64,000 nucleotides of DNA from Ciona savignyi (GCA_000149265.1 CH003313.1:2393314-2457313); one strand, 5' to 3'. Shown: positions 27,201-42,200, numbered from the stretch's first letter. Notes: generated from the sequence alone by a model not told the origin. Translations and numbers: made by a program.

Positions 27201-30200
27201 CACGGCAAGGTAACTTGGTGGTTAAAGTCATTTTTAATTGGGTCAGATAACAAAAATTTGTTATTACTAGCTTCCAACTAGTAACTCCCTGTCTTTCACA
27301 ATTAAATCACATTAAAACCAGGAATAGGTTCAGTTTTAAGACTGTACAATTGTACAGAATTTTGGTTGTAAAGTAATTTAGTTCTAACGTGAGTTTAAGA
27401 GGGTTTAATTGTTCATGGAAACGATTACATAACCTCATACAGATTTATGTTTGTAATCTATTTCAGTTGTAACGTAACTTAGTTATAGTTGTCATTGAAA
27501 CTTTATTATCACTTTACCCTCCACTCATCACAGCTTGGACCAAGAAAACATTGGAACATGTAATTCCACAGTGTTGTGTGATTATTCAAGTCTGACTTTA
27601 TCATTCGGCCACCAGTGCACTGTGGAAGGTAGCACCTCTTATGAAGCATTGGAACTACACAGTAACACAAGGTGCCACATTATACATTGCATTACATTCA
27701 TTAGTATGGGCGGGTCTATGGTATTTCTGGGACAAGGAATTTAGCCCATAAAAGGCCCCAAAATACATTGCGCTACTGTGGTTGTTAATCTGGGCTCGTT
27801 ATTAATCTATGATTTTCACTTAGAATATCGATTGAGCCAACTTCCCAAACCCGATTTCATGCGAGTGAATTTATCAAGATCCAGGCTGGAAGCACCATCA
27901 CCATTACATCATCTCATGTATGTAGCATACTTAATAATATATGAAATATGTTAATAAGATGAGATACTCATATACTGTAGTATTCAACTTGGGCAAAACC
28001 CTATTCTACCTATAATAAAAGGTTAAAATTAACAAGTGTTAAAATATGAGAAATTCTCAGAATAAGTTCATTAATGTTTGTTTAAGTCCATTGCTCAGAG
28101 AAACTATCACAAGAATACTTTATTAGTGTGTGTTTAGTGTTGTAGATATTAGTCTAGTTTTTCTTACATCTAATAAACATCATCTGTCTATTGATCAAGG
28201 ACACCATTACAAAATGATAGGTTTCGAACACACAACCTTCTGGTAGAAGTTTCCCTAATCTAACATGATGTCCAAATAGACAAAATCGATTAATACTTTA
28301 TATCGTCATAATCAATTTTTGTTTTTCACAGTATTGTTTTTTATCTGGTGTGGTGGCCACGTCCCTGTATTTATTATTAATATCCATTTTTATATTTTTA
28401 TATTTATTTATATATTTTTTTAATTGTTCGTTTTGTCGTTTTTTCCTGTTCCTGTGACGTGATTTGCTTTATTTGTCATTATTTAATACCAGGGCAAAAA
28501 AATAAATAAACTAAACTTTCTTTAGAATGTCACTATTGAAACTGGCGGAGAAGTTCAGCTGTTTGGCTCAATAGCATTTAATGCCGCATCTGGAAGCAAT
28601 GCTGCTCTCACCATTCGTGCTGCAGCAATCACCGGCAGTGGTGTCATTCGCTCTAATGGAGCTCCTGTATTCATTAACCTGCATGAAGCAGGTCTTGGTG
28701 GCAACACTAGATGGTCGGCCTTCCAAGGCTCGTTTATCAACAAAGGAGGTTTGACTGTAGTGCAGGAGGTGAATAGCAGGACGACGGTGATTATGGATGG
28801 GCGGGATGTCTACCAAGGCCAACTCCCCCATGAAGCTCATGTTGTCTTGCTCAACCATGCTCATCTGAAACTCACAAACAATGCAAACAATGGGGCAACG
28901 ATTTCCAGTGTGGATGGGGATGGAACTGGAACAATAGAACTACTAGGTAGCTATTAAACTTTCATTTGGGACATAGGAAATGTCTGTTTTTTTTGCAGAA
29001 TTAATGTTGAAATTTAACCCGGCAAAAATTACACCAACATAGTAAACAATAAAAGTAAAATCAAGAAGTAACAACTTCTGTGCTGAAAATTAATATCGTT
29101 AAAAATTGTATAAAAGCAGTCCCTTTTTCGAATAATATATTTAAAATAGGATATATCTTAACACAACAATTTTAATCGTAAGTGGTCAAGGTAAAACTCA
29201 AACCCATAATTTGTGTGATCAAAACCGCTACTATTCTACCAGACTAATCTTCTACTACACAGGTGACACGGTGATAAATATTGTTGGGGAGGAAAAGTCA
29301 CAGATCTTTACGCAACTTATCGTTGAGGCAAGCTCGAGAATCAACTTTGTGAGTGGCTCACAAACTCCCTCCAGTGTATCGGTGATGAGCACAACTGTGC
29401 GTGGTGAACTCCATGCTGCAAACTTCCATGTACACAGAGGAGCACATGTTGATGTAGTTGGGTCTTTGTGCATCAGCAGTGTTCAGCTTGAGAGTTTCTC
29501 ATCCTTGGAAATGTATGATGCTGCAAGAGTCGGCAATTGTGGAGGAAGCAGCAGCAGTTCCAGCGTCAATCTCCAGCGAGAATTGATTCTTCATTCCCAC
29601 TCAACGCTGCAATTCAGTGGAACCACCTCTATGGACGTGTCCGTAACATCTGGTGCGTCAATCACACTGAAAGATAATGCAAGGATAGTTGCCTCAGGAG
29701 GAATGCATGGGTTGCGGCTAGAGGGGAGCGTAATTTCCATCGAGGGTGGAGCACTGGTGTCAGTTGATGGGTCACTGGATGCTACAGAGGCGAGGGGTAG
29801 CAAATGGCTCAGTATTGAGGACAACACAACACAGATTAACTCACAACCAGGAGATGGCGGAATTGTTGAACTTATTGCTCGTGACTCAATTCACATTGAT
29901 GGCAACGTCTCGGCAAACGGAGCAGGTATTTAAGTTTTTCCCGATTTCACATACGTCTAGTCTCATCGCCACTAATGGCTAAGTTGATCTGGGTTAAATC
30001 GTTGTTAAATATTGCATTTGCTTTTTTATTGTGTGCATCACACTATGTATGTATTCTAAAGCAGGAAAAAATACTTTTCATGTTACTGGAGCTTTTGCAA
30101 TGTAATGTGTATGATTTACATGTTCCTTTAATTTGGTATAACTCACCAGGCTGAGGCAATGTCCGTTAAATGACTTGGCCAAAAACAACCATCTAGCTAG

Positions 30201-33200
30201 CAACCAGTTTCGAAGCTGCAATCTTTTGAGCAAAAGGCGACACACTTAACTACAAAGCCAATCACTCGGAAATGTTTAATGTAATTTTGACACCAGATGG
30301 ATCATCATACGCTGGAAGAGGTGGCAGCATCCACATTGACTCTCCTTCTATCTCTGGTCATGGTCACTTGACAACCAATGGCGGTCAATCGCTTGCACAA
30401 GCTACCTCTCCAGGGGTAGGAGGCAGAGTGGAAATTAAACTCCAAGATAATCTCGACAAATTCACTGGCAGTATAAACTCATTTGGTGGTTGCGCTTACT
30501 CAGAATGTAACTTCAGGTAATTCTAGTAATGTTTGCTTTTTCTAGATTGTAAAAATATCTCAAATTATGTTTTAAAAAGTATTTCGTATATCAAAATAAT
30601 TTTAATTTCAAAAGTTAAAATATACGAATGGTTACATTGTGTACACAATATTGTATACTAATAACCTTATTTTTTGCTTTTTCTATGAAATATTTACAGG
30701 GTATCGCATTTTTTTGGTCCGAAACTTGAATAAAAAGATATAAAAAAAATACATAAAATAATCTGACTATGGTTTACTTTGCAGTGTGTAATTTGCAAAA
30801 TCAAATTTGTAATTTTTAGCACCACGCTTAACCAGTACATTACATAGCAAAACAGTAACAGTTAAATATTTTTCAGATCTGCTGCTGGTTTCATATACTT
30901 GACCTACTTGTCAAGCATTGGTGCACGGGTAACTGAATTGCAAGTCCAGAATGGTTTGGTTGGTTCAGTCAACTCTACTGTATGTCCGGCCCATGGCAAC
31001 ATATATTCCATTCTTAAATTGGCCTCCTCTGCTGCGGCAAACAATGTTATTAAATTCTCAAAGATCTCAGTGACAGGATCGGCTCGGGTGATGCTACAAG
31101 CTGAATCCCAAGGGGTGTCTGTCGAAACTGGGGCACTGCTTGGTGATAACTCCGGACAGATAATCATTCCTGAACACCAATCATTCCATGTTAAGAGCTC
31201 CGTCAGTGCAAAGAGTGATTACATCCTTCCCTGTGCTGTGAACGTCCGTGAAAATGCCACTTTGACGCTCCCCAGTAAAATCAAGGTGACCGACAGTGGG
31301 GACCATGCTTGTGGTGCAGCTTATGATCTAGAGTTAAGGGGAAAGCTCGTTGGAGTTACCTCACTTACTCTTGCAACCAATGCCATCACATTTATTGCAC
31401 CGACCGCATCACTTGTATTATTCAGGGACGATGTAGCTGAGGCAAGGACAATGTCTCTAACAGATCTGGTGTTGCTATCTTCATCCACGCTTAGTCTTGG
31501 AGCGCAAACCACGGAAACTGAAGTTATAAAGTCTGACAAATTCCATCTAATTCTTTTCCACTCACTCGATCTAAGATTCAAGGCTCGGATTATATCCTCT
31601 GCTCTTCAGGTTAATTCGCCAAATGTGACAATGGCGTACGGTAGTCAGATACAAACCAGCGGATATGGCCATGGTGCTGGCGAAGGGCCTGGGTCTCCAC
31701 CAGCTAATTTAGGTGCTTCTGTGCTGATGGGTGGAAGCCATGGTGGCTGTGGTGGTGATTCAATGGGCAGCTCACCCTCGATAGATCGCTGCAAAGTATA
31801 TGGGGATATGAGGGATGCCAGGTTGCTGGGAAGTGGTGGACAGGTACAAGGGAGATGTTCAGGCAATTGTGAGGGAATTGTGAAGCGTGGAGCTGGTGGT
31901 GGAATGGTGTCCATAGATTCCACTTACATCAGGATGGATGGGCTGATCAGCAGTAATGGTGAAGCTGGCTACACCTCATCCAGTTACAAGGTTGGTGGAG
32001 GAAGTGGAGGATCAGTATCAATGCGGGTTGGCACACTTCGCGGAAGTGGAAGGATTGAGGTGGAAGGAGGTGAACACGGTGGGGCTGGCGGTCGTATCTC
32101 CATCATATCCCCATCGACGTTGCTTTACACTGGAAGCTACTCGATGCATGGTGGGGCTAATGCTGCAGGGGCTGGAACCCTGTACTTGGAAGATAAACAA
32201 GTGAAGAAGGGATTTACAGCAATAACAAAACACACAGCGCTGTTTATCTCCAACCAACCTGTCTCAGCTCATACTGGTACGTCCAGCAACATTCAGTTGA
32301 TTTCACCTTTAAAGCATATTTCTATATTACAGGAAGAGCCACACAGGATAGTGAACCAACCAGTGAAAGCAGACCACTTACCATACTAGATGAAGGAAAT
32401 GCTGGCAGTGCAATGCATTTGGATGATCTATACCTCTTCAGCCATACTCACCTATACATAATTGGATCAAATTTTACCCTCACGGTAATAACTTTTCTTA
32501 GGATAGATAATTGTTATAATAATCCACGTTTAAAGTAGTATTATCTCAACTATTGCAATTCACGGTACCAATACTTTTTTAGTTATTTAGCCAACCGGTC
32601 AACTAAATCCATTGGGTTTTATACATGCCTTATGACACTATGATAAGCAAGTGGATGGGTTAATTCGAAGTTAGAAGTTTCCCTTTTTGGTTAACCATTA
32701 AGTTTATTTTCCCAATACATATCACATGTTGATGTCTCTTTATGTTAGATGTTAAATCATTATACAATAATTATGATGAATAAAAGCAGCCAACTGACCA
32801 ATACAAGCATCCACTAACAGCTCCTTCTATGTAGGTTGATGAGCTCCACAGTGATTCCCATGCCCTGCTTCAGCTGATTGATGGTCAAACCATGGTCCTC
32901 GGAGACAACAAACGAAACTCAGTGTTGAGCTGCAGCTTTTGGGTTTCAAGCAAGGCTGAGATGAGGTTACCCCCTGCAGTATCACTGCAAGGACCAGACA
33001 GCAAGTTATCAGGTTCGTTCATATCACAATTCATATATAAGTTAAGTTTAGTTTTTTTTTTTTTGCTTCTTAATAACATTAAAGAAGAATGGCACAATTA
33101 TTCTATAGAGACACGATAAAATGACAAAACTATGGTAGTTTAAACACGTAAGTGAACACCCTTGGTTTCAATAGGATATTATTATTAAACTGTCCCACTG

Positions 33201-36200
33201 CATTCAAAAGGTTACCGACCCTCGTTTTACAGGTTTGCTTGTCAATGTGTTCGAAGTGGTTGTAGCAAGTGGTCAGTCTGTTGTATTCTCTCCAACGGGT
33301 CGTACTGCCGCATATGTGGACGGAGAATACCACTCGATGACACAACCAGGAAGATATTCATTCACAACTCTTACCATCAAAGACAATGCTCGTGTTCAAT
33401 TCCTTAGTGGAAGCAACTTTGATCCAAACAACCCAATATCAATAGGTATGAGTAGTATAACACTTGACTGTAATTACACTATATGCTTGTGTGATTAAAT
33501 TTGTATATAAACATTTTTACCTCCTTTCTTTTTCTAAAGGAAAATTGGAGATATTTTATGGCGGAAAATTAGTTGGTGAAACCCTAGCTATTCAAGGAAA
33601 CGAGATTATTCTACATCCTGGCTCCCATATTGATGTGAATGGAGGGGGTTACAAGGCACAAGAAGGACCAGGAAAGGGAATTATGGTGGGTGACTTGCAC
33701 CGGAAACATGGCCTTGGTTAAATATTACCTTTTGTAATAGTATAATGGAGTTGGACACGGCGCCGGACACGCTGGCTACGGAGGTTACAACCCCGAGCAA
33801 GCACCGGTCACAGAGTCTTATGGAGGATTGAAGCAAATAACGCAAGCAGGAAGTGGTGGTGGCAACTCGAGTTATGGTAGTGGGGGTAGTGGTGGTGGAT
33901 TTCTTTCCATTGTCATCAGTGGTCAGCTTAAACTCAACGGTAACTATTATTTGGAGTTATAATATTCATGTTTATATCGTGAATGGAAAAACGCAATGTA
34001 CATTAATACATGAATGAACTATTTCGTTGTGTTGTGTACGATTCAGACATTCCTTTAATTAGGTAGAACCCATTAAACCACTAGGTAAGGCAATGTCCGT
34101 TTAGATCCTTGCCTAAGCACACAACTGATTCGTTGGTGAAAAATTTTGAACCTGCAACCCTTCAGTGGAAGGTGGACATTAACCCACCAAGCTAATCAAT
34201 CGGACTCAGTTGAATTAGATTTTTTTAAATAATTCCACCATGCTTTGTTTTAGGATATGTATGTGCTGATGGAGAAGCAGGGAAGGCGAGGCAAACTGGA
34301 GGTGGCAGTGGTGGTGGGATTTACATCAAATCCGACTCCGTAACTGGACATGGATCTCTGTCTGTGCGGGGTGGGGATGGAGTAGATGGTGGGACTGGTG
34401 GCAGTGGCGGCAAGCTTTCTATAGAAATCAAAAAAAGGTTTTTATCACTAAATAGGATAGGATGTTTATTCCTGTAAATGGGAAAACGCATTGGGCAGTA
34501 ACACATGGGCAATTCTCAGATTACCGTCGAGCCACCGATGCTATTGCTGTGAGTTGTGTATGATTTACATTTCTTTTTAATTTGGTAAAACACATAATCT
34601 GCTGGGTTCAGGCAATGTCCGTTAAGTGGCTTAGGGAAGAACACAACTGACCAACTAGAGACCAGTTTCGAACCTGAAACCCTTAGGCTGAAAGGTGATG
34701 CACTAACCCAATAAGCTTATCGGTTAGATGTTTATGGAATTTATAAATAATACTTTTGTGTGCAGATGGAGTTATGAGGGCTCTGTTCAACTCAGCGGTG
34801 GAACAAGTAGTCTTGCAACAGTGTCTGGTGCTGGAGGAATTTTGTTTTTGGAAGATTTAATTGGAACTGTTGCAAGCCGGTGTCAAGTAACAGTTGACGC
34901 ACGTAATGCTATAAACACTGTTAAGCAAGTGGCAGCTTCGGTGCTGAATGTGGAACTTGTGGGAGCTTCACACATTGATGTTTTGCGCATCCTTGGTCAG
35001 TTTATTATTAAATATGTATCACCATCTATATTGTTAAAGAATAGGACTAGATGTTCATGCTACAGCTATGTGTTGTGTACGATTCATACATCCCTTCAAT
35101 GTGGTAGACTTATTAATATTCGGCTAAAGTTTACACACCAACCCATCGTGCTAATCAGTCTGATATTTATGAGTTCGAAACCATTAAAATGTTTTCCTGC
35201 ATCAGCAGAATCACAAGTACTAGTTTTAGTGCTATTTATTTTTTGAAAATAATGGCAAATAATGCAAGTCACGGCATAGGAACAAGAAAACTATTTACAC
35301 TTACAGCACACTTCGAATGACATGGTTACTTCAAATGGCAATTCCCATTTTTTATGTTAATGCTTTATAATACCCAGGGAATGGTTTGGTGAGTGCTTCC
35401 AATGAGACATCTGAGGTTCATGTTAAAACGATTGAAAACGATGGTTCTGGAACAATCAAAGTGGCCAGCGGTCAGACTTGGTGGATAGCAACTGATAAAC
35501 AGGAACAAATAGTGGGATACAATCTTATAATTGATGGCACTGTTCATTTCCCGAACTCAGTCATTTTGCACAAAGCTAACATTGAACTTTCTGGTGAGTA
35601 TTGTATGTCAAAGTTCACTTGATTGTGTTTTAAACCTATGTGTCTATAGGGACAATGTTCACAAGCGACTTGGAGCTAAAGGCTAATTCCAAGTTAAACC
35701 TACGATCCGGTGCAAAGTTAACATCAAGAAATAACGACGCAGCCCAACGCTGTCATACGATCAACACTTTCACTGCTAAATCATCATCTGAATTACACAG
35801 CACTGATCACTTTTGCTTAGTCGTGACAAAATTCACAATGAAAAGTGAAGTGATTGCGACTTTCCCATCCTTTGAGCTGACAGCCAGTGAGTTTGTCTTG
35901 GAGCAGAATGCTTTGATAAGTGTGAGTGGTAAGGTCGACGTGGAAACCCCACTTGACCGCTTGCCCGATACCCCTGCGGCAAACACTGAAAAGTTTGCAG
36001 GTGGTGCTCATGCGAGTATAGGCGGTGGTTGGTATCATAATTCTCGGTTATGCATTCTCCCTATCGGCTCATACAAGGAGCCAGAAAGCCAGGGTTACGC
36101 CGGTAGAGGCCACGCCCGGGGTTCGGGTGGTTCAACCATTCGTATCAACGCTCATGCGCTTATTGTGGATGGAACAATCAGCTCGGATGGAAGTGATGTG

Positions 36201-39200
36201 CAACTCAAATCTTCGGAGTTTGGCTCGACGCAGGGGGCTGGTGCTGGTGCCGGCGGAAGCATCTGGATCACTGTGCTCGGCTCCTTCCATGGACACGGCT
36301 CTCTCTCAGCAAACGGTGGATCGTGCAAAGTGGTCGATTATCATTCGCTTTCCAGCACAGACCGATCTCGAATGGTCAATGTTGCTACCACAAGATGTGG
36401 TGGTGGCAGTGGTGGAAGAATAGCCATCCATTCCCCCAAAAGTGACAACAAATTTAGTGGTGTGTACAAGTAAGTACAATGTGTTTTAACAACTGTCTTT
36501 TCTATTTTACGTGATAATATATCAATTAGCTAATTTTTACATGATAATAGGCCGATTAGCTACTCGGTTATTTCCTATGTATGGCATTTAACAGAAATTG
36601 CCTAAACTTGAATAATGGATTCTACCAAATTAAAAGGATGTTTAAATCATACACAAACAGACTTAAAGAGCTCCGGTAACTTGACAGTGGGCGCGTGGTA
36701 ATCTGACGATTGTCCGTGTGTTTATGTTCCTTTGCATATTCCCACTCACAAGTATAAAAATGAATATCATATTTTATAGATGTTTGTTTTTCGTGTAAAT
36801 AAGCTAAAATATAAGTTTATTGATTTATAACTGGGTGTTTAATTTTGTATAACGCCCCTGCAGTGCTCATGGTGGAGGATCCATTAGTCCCAGCTACGAT
36901 GCAGTCGAGGCCTCCGGGCTTCCAGGGGGTGCGGGTTCCGTGCTCATTGTGGACACTACTTCCGTGCACAATATTCTCATGGTGGGGAACAAGAACGGAC
37001 AGACGAAATACTGCTACCCGATAGTGGATGATGACCTGGCTCACGGGTTGGTTTTCCATGAGCTTCATCTCAATGACTCTGTGCGCGTCCAATTACTGCA
37101 TGGATCTGAAACCAAGCTGGGACTGCAGATTAACGAGTTGATTGGAGATGGGACTGGTGGGTTCATTCAAATCGTCATTCATTGCTTGCATTTGATTGTC
37201 AATTAACATATTTATATATATTAAATTTTTTGTTGTGTCGAATTAAACGAAGCTAATCGAAACTGGTCAAATGCGTCCTTGGGCAAGGAAGTTGGCAGTT
37301 TGAACTTGTGGATTAATGGGTTCCACCAAATTAAAAAACCCTTTAAATTATGAACAAAACATTGCAACAGCTTTGGTAACACGACGGTGGCAGCAAGGTG
37401 ATCTGAAGATTGCGCGTGTGTTAACCCCCTTACGTTTATCATTCACAGTGATAAAACATGAATATCCTATCCTAAGATGATGCTATGTCTATATTTCACC
37501 AGTAAAATAGATTTTTTTATTAAATAAAGATAAATTTTAGTTACTTTTATTACCTTGTAGCTGTGGAAACCTGTATGTTTACCAAACGTTTGATATCTAG
37601 GTGTGCTCCATGTTCTGGCCAACCATACCATCACCATGCAACCAGATATAAGAGGAAATGACACCAGCTCCAAACCAATGGTTAATTTTGAGGTTGACCA
37701 TCACGGCGTTCTCAAGCTGGCCACCCATACGCATATTTGGGGGAGGGGCTCTCCTGCTCTGAGGTTGGATGGTGAAATCCATCACGCCCAGCATCTTGTA
37801 CTGGGCCAGTCCACCACTTCTGTCTTTAGCTCAACAGGCCGGATTATCGCTGAACCTGGCTTGCAAGATAATGTTGCGGGTGATTTTGGTTTAGTGGAAT
37901 TGGCTTCATTACAGATCGATGCAGGAGCGAGTTTATTGTTTCCTCCAAACACCGGAGCAAAGTTTGTTACTGGGAGTCTACGAGTGAAAACTGGGGCCAC
38001 TGTCACCGCTGATTACATGAGCGTTCAAACTGGGGAAGTTCATTTGGAACCCGGTAGTGTGGTTACATCATCTGGGGTTGCTCGTAGGGAATCAAGCTCG
38101 AGGGACTTGTATGGAGATGTTGGGGTTCATGAGGGTGGTGGCCATGGAAGTATTGGAGGAGCAAGCCAGGTAGGTTGTATGTCTTTAACATGTTCGTCTC
38201 ATACTAAAGTGTCATATACCGACTAATTAGCTTGGTTGGTTTATGCGTTGCCTTTTAGCCGAATGGTTCAGCTTCAAAACTGGTTAGTTGTCTTTTTGAG
38301 CAAGGCACTTAAAAGATAATACCTGAACCCAGCGAATTAATGGGTTCTACTAATTAGAATGAATGTGTGAATCATGCACAACACATTGCAATAGCTCTGG
38401 AAACCCAACGATGGGTGCAGAGGTTAATCTGACAATTACCTGTTAGTTTTCACATTCACCTAGAGAAACATGAATATCCCGATCTATTTTATTCTATACT
38501 AATTTATGATGGGTTTGTTTATAATGCAATAGTCCATAGTGCGATGTTTCATGATATTTTTATTACAATTTACAACACTATTTTATGGTTTACTTTCACA
38601 GAATTCCATTGGTGGCTCTGCTCATGGAGTTATTTACAAGCCTCAGGACTTTGGTACATCTGGTGGCAACCATAAACCACACCCTGTTAGTGGTGGTTCT
38701 TCAACTGGTGGACTTGGTGGAGGGTTCATATCAATGCAAGTTGGTGGAAGTATGGTGTTGGATGGTCTGGTTGATGTGTCTGGCGCTTCGGGAGCTACAA
38801 CGTATGGTGGAAGTGGAGGTGCTGGAGGTTCAGTTTACGTACAAGCAAGGTTTGTTAAAATGTTGCTAGAGTTGGTTATTTCTCTGTTAAATAAGATTTA
38901 AATATATTATTATTTGTTTGGATAGAGTTGATTATATTATTGTTTGGTTGATAAGGGTTGATTATATTATTGTTTTCTTTTCTTTAATAGGGTTGATTAT
39001 ATTATTATTTTTGTTTCTTTAATAGAGTTGATTATTGTTTGTTAGAATGTAGAGAGTTAATTATTTTTTTACCCACATGGTGATAAATTCTGTTACACAG
39101 GAACCTCTATGGGTTTGGTGAAATAAGCGCTGATGGAGGTGCAGGTACAAGAAAAGTGAACACAGCACAAGTGTTTGGCGGTGGCTCTGGTGGAAGGGTG

Positions 39201-42200
39201 GCATTTAATGTTTCTAAAGTCTACCATTATCAGGTAGAAATTTCTAGACAAAAAATTAAATATTTGCATTTTTAATATACAATTGTGGATATAAATTGGT
39301 ATTTAACTTGTTTTTCTGTTATTGAGACATAAAAATTAAATGGAAAGCAAAAGCATTGATTCAGAAGCATTTGTTTCACATGCCTGCAGTTACCAGAGCT
39401 ATTATAGTACGATGTGCATAATGTAGGCAACTGGGTTTAAACAATCTCATTAAATGTCTTTTTCAGGGACATATATTGCAAATGGCTTCGTAAACATAAT
39501 TTATATGTAGTTAACCCTGTATTAAAGAATTGGACTAAATAGCTTGGGTTTAACTAAAACTGCAGTAACGTCTCAATTATATATATATATACTGCAATAG
39601 CTCCAGTAACCTGATGGTGGGTGCGGGGTGATCTGATGATTACCAATGTAAGGTCGCTTCCTTATCTATTTGTGAGGTTATCTGACGAGTTTAACTACGT
39701 CCCTTGCGCTTTTCCTTTTACGTGGCAAAAACATAAATATCGTATTTTTGTAATGTTGAGTTAAAATTATTCATAAAATTACAGGGTAAAGTCCACTCAC
39801 TTGGCGCAAGTGGTTACCCGGCCAATGTGCGTCAACACCATGGAGGTCCCGGTTCAGTTTATATTCGTCAGATAAATAACCAACTTCCACACACCACACT
39901 CATAGTAGATGGGAATAACTTGGATATCTTCAAATATGTGACTTTGGTGTCTAACACCTCTGAAATAGCGTTTGATGTGGTTGAGGTATTCCGAAGTGGC
40001 TCTTTGCGCCTACAACAGGTTGACAGTCAAAATTCACAACTCCTACTCCACATTATGCGGCTTCGGGGTGACAAGACTGGGCTGCTACGTGCACAACACG
40101 GGCATAAGCTGATTGTGGAAGTCGACAAAAATGGACTCATGGTCCCAGAAACCGCAGGAAATGTTTCAAGTAATAGTTTCGCACGGCCACACATTAACTT
40201 TGTGGTGGAGAATGGTGGAGAACTTATTTTACCATCCCGCGTTACTGTGTCTGGGAACGGGTTGCCCATCAACTCAGACCCTCTGTTAGACGCAGATATG
40301 TTCGGTCATTCTCAATACTCAGCCACTTCCTTTTTGTTAAACGGACGACTTACCAATGTGAACGACCTTCATGTCGCCACCAATGGTCATGTTGTTATTG
40401 GGAAGCATGCACACTCAGCGGTTCTTGAGAAGGGAGTTTATGTGGAGATTGGAGAAAAAGGGGAATTTAAGTTTGGTGTGCTGGATTTGTATACTGGCTC
40501 AAAATTGAGGTAATTCAGGTGTCCATTGTAGTTAGTAGTCTTAGTTCTATTTTGAAGTTATGTCCCTAACCAAGAAAATAAACCATATCTAGTCCCGAAG
40601 CTTAAACCAAAAAATTAATTGATTGAAAAAACTTAATAGTTTAATTATACGCAAATTGTAATAATAACCCGACTGTGATTAATCATATGCTAAATCATTT
40701 TTATGAATAATTATGGATACAACTGACCTGCTAGCAAATTGTTTCGAACCTGCAAAGCTTTAGCTGAAACATAACCTTTTTATAAATGCCCATCGTGTAA
40801 ATAACTTTTTTCCCTCCTAAGTTGGACATAAGTAACACATGTGACATCTGGTAGCTTTGTGCGAGATCTTGGAATGATGGGAAGTGTGTGCCTGCTTCGT
40901 GCACAGTACAACGCTAAGCTGACTGCTGAGCACTTCAAGTTGAAACTTGGTCGTTTGGAGCTCGACGCTGGTGCAGAAATGACAAGTTCTGGGGTTGATC
41001 GGGTGTTGGATTCGACAAGCAGTTCTTTGGGCGAGGGAAGCAATGGAGCTGGGGGTTGGTATATGTTTAGATTTAATTTAGTCGAAAAGGAAACCTCTTT
41101 GTCGAAAGTTCTATCACAATAAGAGACTGCCGATGCCGTAATGGTGAAATAAATTAGTTTATTTATTTTTTGCCTCAGTATTTAATAATGGCAAATGAAT
41201 AAAATCACGGCACAGTAAGGTAAAAAGATTACAAAAAGGAAAAGAATAATGGTTAAAACATGTCATTAAAAAAGAAAACATAAATAAATACAGCAGACGT
41301 GGCTGCTTAATTTCGCTTAAATTATTCTTCCAGTACCCAGCGTTTAAACACGTGTCTAAATAACATGATAAAAGATTTTTTTTATAATATTCCATTTTCC
41401 AAATTATATATGTAATAAACCAGGTGGTTACGGATCAAATGGCGGTGGTTCTTTGGCTGATAGAGGAAAATACCATGGAACATTGTACCTCCCCCGAAGT
41501 AAAGGTGGGGCTGGTTCATTATCAGGTGCATCTGGAAGCAGAGCACGGGCTGGAAGCAAGATAGAGATTCAAGCTGGACTTGCCATTGTGCTGGAAGGTA
41601 TGTTTTATATGATTGTGTGGCCGGATAGTTAACATGATCGAAACATAAACCTAATTATATACAAAAAACGGTCTTGGCAAGAGCTCATAATGGGTCCGAA
41701 ATTAAGCCTGAAAAAAGATGCCTTTTATTGGCAGTATAAGATGACTGCTACAGTTTATTCAATTTTGAATTAAAACAGTTGGAAATCAACCATTTTTCTT
41801 CACTGAACTGTATACATGTACTTGCTTGTCATAGGAACAATATCTGTGGATGGGCAGAATGCAGCAGGAGCTGACGGTGGTGCCAGTGGAGGATCCATCC
41901 TCCTATTTACTCATCGCATATCGGGCCATGGAAGCCTCACTGCGAGTGGTGGATCTGGTCAAAATGGCGGATCTGGCGGAAGGATTGCTGTCTACACAAA
42001 TGAGACCAATGCATTCCAGGTTTGAGAATTAATTATAGACGGTGAAATGGTCATGTGGCTGAATAGTTAACAGGACTGATTCATATACCCTGCCATATAT
42101 AATAAACTGACTTAGGTACGAGCCCATATTGGGATAACCCAATAATCTGCTGGGTTCGGGCAATGTCCATTAACCCAGCAAGCTAATTAGTCAGTACTTC

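Noticed and set aside
25477-30516. Two separate genes meeting at the Cys-rich spacer
   Set aside because: Coding phase continues through exons 57-64 with normal splice sites, and I see no stop plus polyadenylation signal followed by a new start; it remains a possible ancient fusion.
40060-40070. RGD tripeptides (exon 79 LRGDKTG and exon 89 IRGDGTS) as integrin-binding sites
   Set aside because: Both are part of the GDxTG turn conserved in every module, and the preceding Arg is incidental. No evidence for exposure or function.
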